From NCBI GenBank assembly GCA_903888485.1, contig CAISTS010000048.1:1-64000 (forward strand): a stretch of DNA of 64,000 nt, in the 5' to 3' direction. The notes below the pieces were generated by a model, which was not told where the DNA came from, ran no database searches, and saw only the letters and a program-made list of their open reading frames with translations. Made by a program: the position numbers and the translations under genes. The stretch comes from an uncultured bacterium. GTDB taxonomy: Bacteria; Pseudomonadota; Alphaproteobacteria; Rhodospirillales; Rhodospirillaceae. Numbering within the stretch: position 1 is the stretch's first letter; every line of letters starts with the position of its first letter. Positions 59,259-64,000 of this stretch are shown here, piece after piece.

Positions 59259-60034
59259 TGGCCGCGTCACATTTCCCCGGGCGGGTCTGGATCACGGGTG
59301 CCGGCAAGGGCATCGGCCGTTCGGTAGCGTGGGAATACGCCAAGCGCGGCTGGAGCGTGGCCGCCAGCGCCCGCACCGAGGCCGATTTGGTTTCCCTGGC
59401 TGACGAGGCCGCCGCCGCAAAGCTGCCGGGCAAGATCACGCCCTTCGTGAATGATGTGACAGATCAAGACGCGGTGAAGCAAACCTTCAAGGCCATCGAG
59501 CAGTCCGTCGGCACGCTCGATCAGGTCATTTTCAACGCAGGTACGCACATCGAAAATCCGCCGCAGAATTTTTCGGTCGCACCCTTCCGCATGCTGATGG
59601 AGATCAACTACATGGGCGCGGTCAACGGCCTGTCGGCCGTGTTGCCGACATTCCTGGAGCGTCGCGCGGGACACGTGGGCGTGGTCTCATCGGTGGCGGG
59701 CTATCGCGGTCTGCCCAATGCCTCGGCCTATGGCGCCACCAAGGCGGCACTTATCAACATGTGTGAGTCCCTGCACGGCCAGCTCAAGGAAAAGGGCGTG
59801 ACGATCTCCGTCATCAATCCCGGGTTCGTGCGCACGCCGCTGACAGACAAGAACAAATTTCCCATGCCGTTTCTGATGGAACCTGAAGAGGCCGCCACGG
59901 CGATCTTCGAGGGCATGGCCAAGGGCAAGTTCGAAATCGCCTTCCCGGCGCCCTTCGTGATGATCCTGAAGTTCCTGCGCCTGCTGCCTTACACGATCTA
60001 TTTCCCACTGGTGCGAAAGGCCACGGGGCTATGA
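59258..60034 (+). CDS. Short-chain dehydrogenase/reductase
   Basis: Classical SDR of 258 residues. It has a cofactor motif in GRVWITGAGKGIGRSVAWEYAKRG and NAG in QVIFNAGTHIENPP. The catalytic Ser lies in GVVSSVAGYRGLPN, and YxxxK in ASAYGATKAALINMCESLHGQL. INPGFVRTPLTD and a hydrophobic end (FPAPFVMILKFLRLLPYTIYFPLV) follow and could attach to the membrane. It starts one base inside the stop of the DUF6134-like gene (TGATG), so the two are coupled. SDRs of this kind accompany the FAD oxidoreductase/DUF1365/Cfa set in other alphaproteobacteria. Confidence 0.9.
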   Translation: MAASHFPGRVWITGAGKGIGRSVAWEYAKRGWSVAASARTEADLVSLADEAAAAKLPGKITPFVNDVTDQDAVKQTFKAIEQSVGTLDQVIFNAGTHIENPPQNFSVAPFRMLMEINYMGAVNGLSAVLPTFLERRAGHVGVVSSVAGYRGLPNASAYGATKAALINMCESLHGQLKEKGVTISVINPGFVRTPLTDKNKFPMPFLMEPEEAATAIFEGMAKGKFEIAFPAPFVMILKFLRLLPYTIYFPLVRKATGL

Positions 60035-60126
60035 GCGGGGCAGGTGCCGGTCCGGCGGATGCCTACATCCGCTATTACGAAGCGATAATCCGCAATTCTG
60101 CCGGATGGCACCTACGTGCCGGTTGA
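60031..60126 (+). pseudogene. Remnant of a small NTF2/SnoaL-like gene
   Basis: An ATG overlapping the SDR stop (ATGA) opens a 31-residue frame (MSGAGAGPADAYIRYYEAIIR and ten more) that ends early. The segment IRYYEAI recalls the first helix of the small NTF2/SnoaL-like proteins often found at this spot in related clusters. Only the start remains, so I read it as a degraded gene. This rests on a short match and is tentative. Confidence 0.4.
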
Positions 60127-60222
60127 TTCTCAAATGTTTATGTCGGCCAAGGACTTTACACGGGATTTACTTCGGCGTGACGCGGCGGATCGTCGCCGCG
60201 AAAGCGGCGCATCGCAGCAAGA

Positions 60223-61443
60223 CTAAGGCCTGACCAATTTAAACTGGCCGACGTTGACCGCGCCGGTGCGGAAGCCGCCTTCGCAGTAGGCCAGATACAT
60301 CTCCCACATGCGCCGGAAGCGTTCGTCGAAGCCGAGGGGCTCAATCGTACTCCACGCGGCGAGGAAGCGGTCGCGCCATTGGCGCAGGGTGAGCGCATAG
60401 CTTTCGCCGAACAACGCCGCGTCGTCGTAAACCAGCTTGGCCTGTTCCACCTGCATCTTGAGGCGCTCGACGGACGGCAGCATGCCGCCCGGGAAGATAT
60501 AACGCTGGATAAAATCCGGATTGCGCCGGTAGTGATCGAAGCGCTCTTCCGCGATGGTGATGATCTGAAGCGCCGCCACGCCGCCGCGCGCGAGGCGTTT
60601 GTGCAACATGTTGAAGTAGCGCGGCCAGTGGGCTTCGCCGACGGCTTCGAACATCTCGATGGAGGCAATGCGGTCAAAGGTGCCGCCGACGTCGCGGTAG
60701 TCCTGCAAACGCAGGTCGACTTTGTCGGAGAGACCTTCGCGCTGCAGGCGCTCGCTGGCGAATTTAAGCTGCTCCTTGGAGAGTGTCAGGCCGGTGAGGC
60801 GGCAGCCGTATTCCTTGACGGCGAATTCCGCAAAGCCGCCCCAGCCGAAGCCGACCTCTAGCACGTGGTGCTCGGGCTTGAGGTCGAGCATCTGCGCGAT
60901 GCGCCGATATTTCTCGATCTGTCCTTCCGGAAGCGATTGGCCCGGCGTGGCGAAATAAGCCGACGAATAGGTCATCGTCGGGTCGAGCCACTGCTTGTAG
61001 AACGCGTTGCCGAGATCATAGTGGGCGGCGATGTTGCGCCGACTACCCGATTTGGTGTTGTAGCGGCGCCAATGGGCGAGGCGCTGCCAGATTTTGTGGA
61101 AAGCGCCCTGCAGCTGGCTTGTTTTCCAGCTGGTGGAGTTGAGGATGCCGAGTTGGATGATGCCGGAGAGTTCCGAGCACTCCCAATCGCCGTCGAGGTA
61201 GGACTCAACGAAACCGAAATCGCCCTGGGTGAGGAACTTGCGCACCGCGCGCCACCGCTTGATGCGCATGACGATCTGTGGACCGGGGGCCCCGCCGCTC
61301 GAGAGTTTGTAGGTGGATCCGTCAGGCAGGATGAGATCGATCTCGCCGGCATCAAGCCGGCTGACGGTACTGAGGAATTTTTGGATGACGGGATGGCCCA
61401 GGTGGGCGTCTGCGGAAACCAAGTCAGCCATGTATAGTCCCAT
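60223..61443 (-). CDS. Cyclopropane-fatty-acyl-phospholipid synthase family methyltransferase
   Basis: SAM-dependent enzyme of up to 406 residues that methylates or cyclopropanates acyl chains of membrane phospholipids. The core shows HYDLGNAFYKQWLDPTMTYSSAYF (about 140-163), SAM motif VLEVGFGWGGFAEFAV, and LTGLTLSKEQLKFASERL. The catalytic-region elements IASIEMFEAVGEAHWPRYF and YIFPGGMLPS follow. Homologues in the singlet-oxygen regulon make cyclopropane or methylated (furan-precursor) fatty acids; which chemistry applies here is unknown. ATG 61443 or, with GGGA 7 bp before it, ATG 61431 is the start. It is the last gene of the FAD oxidoreductase-DUF1365 operon. Confidence 0.9.
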   Translation of the reverse strand: MGLYMADLVSADAHLGHPVIQKFLSTVSRLDAGEIDLILPDGSTYKLSSGGAPGPQIVMRIKRWRAVRKFLTQGDFGFVESYLDGDWECSELSGIIQLGILNSTSWKTSQLQGAFHKIWQRLAHWRRYNTKSGSRRNIAAHYDLGNAFYKQWLDPTMTYSSAYFATPGQSLPEGQIEKYRRIAQMLDLKPEHHVLEVGFGWGGFAEFAVKEYGCRLTGLTLSKEQLKFASERLQREGLSDKVDLRLQDYRDVGGTFDRIASIEMFEAVGEAHWPRYFNMLHKRLARGGVAALQIITIAEERFDHYRRNPDFIQRYIFPGGMLPSVERLKMQVEQAKLVYDDAALFGESYALTLRQWRDRFLAAWSTIEPLGFDERFRRMWEMYLAYCEGGFRTGAVNVGQFKLVRP

Positions 61444-61457
61444 TTTTTCAGGCCGGT

Positions 61458-62258
61458 CTACGCCGCGATTTTTTCGCGTTTGACGATCGAAACCGGTTCA
61501 GCCGGCGGCCGCGGGTGATGCACCAACGGTACGCCCTTGAGCCATAGTTTTAGGGCTTCCCAATGAATTCCGCCAATGACCTTTAGCGTCAGCAGCGGGA
61601 AACGCAGGAACGAAAGAACCGACGAGCGCGAGGTCAGTTCCCTGCGCTTGCCGGCGAAAGAGGCATAGAGCAGGGCGCCGTCGGTGTCGTTCTCCTGGAT
61701 TGCGAGCGCGAAATCCGCGCCGGGCGCGCGGATTTGGAAGTGATAGGTCATATCCATGGCGATGAACGGCGAGACATAGAGTTCCTTGGTGCAGCTCTGA
61801 CGGATCAAGCCGTCGTCGCCCGGGGCTTCTGCCGGAATGAGATAGGTGTGCCGCTCGTGGAAGGTGTTGGTGACCTGATGAAGGACGGCGAGCAATTGCT
61901 CGTTCTCGCCGGTTCTGCGGTAGCAGAAATAGACGCTGATGGGATTGAAGACATAGCCCAGCGTGCGCGGATAACAGAGCAGGCGGATCGGTCCGCCTTT
62001 AAGATCGATTCCGGCAACGGCGAGATGGCCTTCCACCCAGGGGCGTAGAGGTGTGCCGTCGCCCGGGCCGTGATCGTGGTCGTAAAAACTGAACGCGCCG
62101 GCGCGATTGTAGGCAAAGCCAGTGATCTCTTTGTCCAGGCGCGGCAGTTCGTCGAGATCGAGCAGGAAGGACGTGACGGTATAGGAGAGCGTGTGCGCGC
62201 GCGGGCGCGTGCGTCGATGCATCACCATGCCTTGGTAGATGCATGACGCAAAACTCAT
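61458..62258 (-). CDS. DUF1365 domain-containing protein
   Basis: A 266-residue DUF1365 protein. Its family landmarks are IYQGMVMHRRTRPRAHTLSYTVTSFLLDLDEL (about 8-38), LLCYPRTLGYVFNPISVYFCYRR, VTNTFHERHTYLIP, KELYVSPFIAMDMTYHFQI, and an end with LLTLKVIGGIHWEALKLWLKGVPLV. The family is almost always located between an FAD amine-oxidase-like protein and a Cfa-type methyltransferase, as here, and is thought to take part in the same lipid modification; its reaction is not established. It overlaps the FAD gene by 4 bp. Confidence 0.93.
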   Translation of the reverse strand: MSFASCIYQGMVMHRRTRPRAHTLSYTVTSFLLDLDELPRLDKEITGFAYNRAGAFSFYDHDHGPGDGTPLRPWVEGHLAVAGIDLKGGPIRLLCYPRTLGYVFNPISVYFCYRRTGENEQLLAVLHQVTNTFHERHTYLIPAEAPGDDGLIRQSCTKELYVSPFIAMDMTYHFQIRAPGADFALAIQENDTDGALLYASFAGKRRELTSRSSVLSFLRFPLLTLKVIGGIHWEALKLWLKGVPLVHHPRPPAEPVSIVKREKIAA

Positions 62259-63610
62259 GCTGCGTTCTCGCGGGCAGGCGCGAGGTGGATGCGGTTTGAT
62301 TCGCCTTCCACCTGCCAGGGACGCCGGCCGCCGCCGACGGCTTCGCCGACCGCCAGGCCTGCCTGCAAACCGTCTTCATGGAAGCCGTGGCCGAAGTAGG
62401 CGCCGCAGTACCACGTGCGGTTGGAGCCTTGCAGCGTCCAGAGCTGTTGCTGGGCGTCGAGTGCTGCGTGGTCGAAGATCGGATGCTCGTATTCGAAGGC
62501 GGCAATCTGGGTGCCGGCTGTCGGTTCACGGTGCGGATTGAGGGTGACGAACAAAGGGAAGCACGGATCGATGTTCTGGAGAAGGTTCATCCAGTAGGTC
62601 AGGCAGACCAGGCGGCTGTCGGCATCCTTGGCCGCGGAAGTGTAGTTCCAGCTGGCCCAGGCCTTACGGCGCTTGGGCATCAGGGTGACATCGGTGTGCA
62701 GGATGGCGTGATTGCGCTCGTAGCGGATGGCGCCGAGTAGGCGGCGTTCCTCGGCCGAAGGGTCGGCGAGCATCGCCAGCGCCTGATCGCTGTGGGTCGC
62801 GACAACGACGTGATCGAAACGTTCCACCGAACCGTCGCTGAGGGTGATATCGACGTGAGTCGGAAACCGCGCGACGGCGCGCACCGCGCAGTTCAGCCGA
62901 ATACGGTCCGCGAAGGATGCAGTGAGTTTGCGCACGTAGGAGCGGCTGCCGCCGGTGACGGTGCGCCACTGCGGGCGGTTCTTCTGCTTGGCTTCGAGCA
63001 GGCCGTGGTTTTTAAAGAAGCGCACGAAGGCTTCGAGCGGATAGGCGCGCATATCCCGAAGCGAGGCCGACCAGATGGAACTGCCGAGCGGCAGGAGATA
63101 GTCGTGCAGAAACGCCTCGCTGTAGCCGTTGGCGGCGAGATAGGTGCCAAGCGCCATGCGGCGGTAGGCAGGAAGATCCGCATCTGCGGCCACCTCGCGG
63201 AAGAAGCGCATGATGTCCCAGACCATGTTCCAGAAGCGCGGGCGCATCAGGTTGCGTTTCTGCGCGATCATGGTGCGCAGGCTGTAGCCTGAATATTCAA
63301 ACTTGCCATTGTCGACCGACGCCGAGAACGACATGTCGCTGGCCTCTGTGGCGACGTCGATGTGGCGAAAGAGCGCGGTGAGGTTGGGATAGGTCTTTTC
63401 GTTGTAGACAATGAAGCCGGTGTCGACCGGGATGACGTGCTCGCGTCCGCCGCCCTTGTAGACCGCATCGACGGTGTTGCAGTGGCCGCCGATCCAGGGG
63501 CCTTTCTCGAACACCGTGACCTCGTGGTGTTGGCTGATGAGCCAAGCCGCCGAAATCCCTGAAACCCCCGTCCCAACGACGGCGATACGCAAACGTCCGC
63601 GGTTCACCAT
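62255..63610 (-). CDS. FAD-dependent oxidoreductase (amine oxidase/desaturase-like)
   Basis: A 451-residue flavoprotein with an N-terminal FAD motif AVVGTGVSGISAAWLISQHHEVTVFEKGPWIGGHCNTVD (about 10-48). A downstream GTGPSG-type consensus is altered only slightly. VPVDTGFIVYNEKTYPNLTALF follows, and the C-terminal FAD site is TWYCGAYFGHGFHEDGLQAGLAVGEAV. It resembles phytoene-desaturase-like enzymes found with DUF1365 and Cfa proteins. It is the first gene of the three-gene operon, with 4-bp overlap to DUF1365. The upstream TAATCC-N16-CGTA element suggests ECF-sigma control. Confidence 0.92.
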   Translation of the reverse strand: MVNRGRLRIAVVGTGVSGISAAWLISQHHEVTVFEKGPWIGGHCNTVDAVYKGGGREHVIPVDTGFIVYNEKTYPNLTALFRHIDVATEASDMSFSASVDNGKFEYSGYSLRTMIAQKRNLMRPRFWNMVWDIMRFFREVAADADLPAYRRMALGTYLAANGYSEAFLHDYLLPLGSSIWSASLRDMRAYPLEAFVRFFKNHGLLEAKQKNRPQWRTVTGGSRSYVRKLTASFADRIRLNCAVRAVARFPTHVDITLSDGSVERFDHVVVATHSDQALAMLADPSAEERRLLGAIRYERNHAILHTDVTLMPKRRKAWASWNYTSAAKDADSRLVCLTYWMNLLQNIDPCFPLFVTLNPHREPTAGTQIAAFEYEHPIFDHAALDAQQQLWTLQGSNRTWYCGAYFGHGFHEDGLQAGLAVGEAVGGGRRPWQVEGESNRIHLAPARENAA

Positions 63611-64000
63611 ATCTTCCCAGTCCCCTTTGGGACGCCGGCTTTCCGCGCGGTCTGACCTAAATCCTCGGTATTAGACATATATAGGTACGTTTTTTATTGC
63701 CAGCCGGATTACAGGCTCTAACGGCGCACGAATTTTATGCCTACATGCGTCTAGTAGAATTGCGTCTATTAACTTATGACTCATTCTGGGCCAGCAAATT
63801 CTCGCTGGTCTTGGTAATCCAACCGGTGCCCGCGTGCGTAAGACTTCTTGGGTGGAGCAAAAACGGGATGTAACTCATAAGCTTCGTGCGTGAGGCGTAT
63901 TCGCGACCGTAGAGCCGTCACGACATTTGAGCACCATCGTCCGGGTAATATCGTTCCCCACGCCGACGCAAGAGATTGCGAATATTTCGGCAATTTTGGT
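63611..64000. promoter_or_regulatory. Upstream region of the FAD oxidoreductase operon, to window end
   Basis: This 390-bp AT-rich stretch has no convincing gene. On the minus strand, TAATCC (complement of 63706-63711), 16 bp and CGTACC (complement of 63684-63689) form an element with the same spacing as that at 57.4 kb; the leader would be about 65 nt. Nothing further is recognised between 63720 and 64000. Confidence 0.45.

Noticed and set aside
63781-63993. 70-codon minus-strand frame near the window end
   Set aside because: No Shine-Dalgarno, no recognisable motif and weak coding character; it lies in an AT-rich regulatory region.

Overview
The window reads as chromosomal DNA of a high-GC alphaproteobacterium, most likely in the Rhodospirillales sensu lato. 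This rests on the gene content: dnaK-dnaJ-dapB, a malic enzyme-phosphotransacetylase fusion beside mutS-glnD-murJ-trpS, a 1,628-residue NAD-dependent glutamate dehydrogenase, a TauE/TIGR02186/universal-stress operon, and a ZTP (pfl) riboswitch ahead of purH. No rRNA or species-level marker is present, so I do not name a genus.

Layout. 1-8.6 kb: housekeeping genes dnaK (5' end cut by the window edge), dnaJ, dapB, nth, a bactofilin, a PfkB-type adenosine kinase and typA. 8.6-14.0 kb: an AmpG-like permease, a PhoR-like sensor kinase and the malic enzyme fusion. 14.3-23.1 kb: mutS, a small membrane protein, glnD, murJ and trpS on the plus strand. 23.1-27.1 kb (minus): a cupin protein, then two coupled pairs (Nfu Fe-S scaffold and nitroreductase; TauE/SafE permease, TIGR02186 protein and universal stress protein). 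27.1-40.9 kb: a surface-glycan neighbourhood holding gmd-fcl (GDP-fucose), a membrane nucleotide-sugar dehydratase/epimerase, a sugar aminotransferase with a Gfo/Idh/MocA dehydrogenase, an MsbA-type exporter and a TPR O-GlcNAc-transferase-like protein. It is interrupted by purH, a GNAT acetyltransferase and an MFS permease. 40.9-49.8 kb: the large glutamate dehydrogenase, a DUF1993 protein, a methyltransferase, an MFS permease and a cyclic-nucleotide-binding protein.

At 49.9 kb the character changes. A 3'-half tRNA-Gly(GCC) remnant lies beside a tyrosine integrase, followed by small phage-like genes (helix-turn-helix proteins, overlapping replication-type genes, an HGG-motif protein) and a 5'-truncated ankyrin gene next to a 28-bp perfect palindrome. 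This looks like a small integrative element or satellite with no visible virion genes. From 55.5 to 58.4 kb is a block of redox and hypothetical genes (C-factor-like SDR, DCC-family protein, NAD(P)-binding protein, CIA30 protein) that ends in a truncated DUF427 gene, which suggests a recombination junction.

From 58.4 kb to the end are a DUF6134-like secreted protein coupled to an SDR on plus, and on minus the operon FAD oxidoreductase-DUF1365-cyclopropane synthase-like methyltransferase. Genes of these families belong to the RpoE-ChrR singlet-oxygen regulon in Rhodobacter. Upstream of both minus-strand operons in 55-64 kb I find matching elements, T(G/A)ATCC-N16-CGTA, that resemble the RpoE-ChrR (ECF11) promoter. 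This suggests a shared light/singlet-oxygen regulon split by the accessory block. The best-supported regulatory feature in the window is the ZTP riboswitch before purH, with a visible hairpin that could hide the ribosome-binding site.
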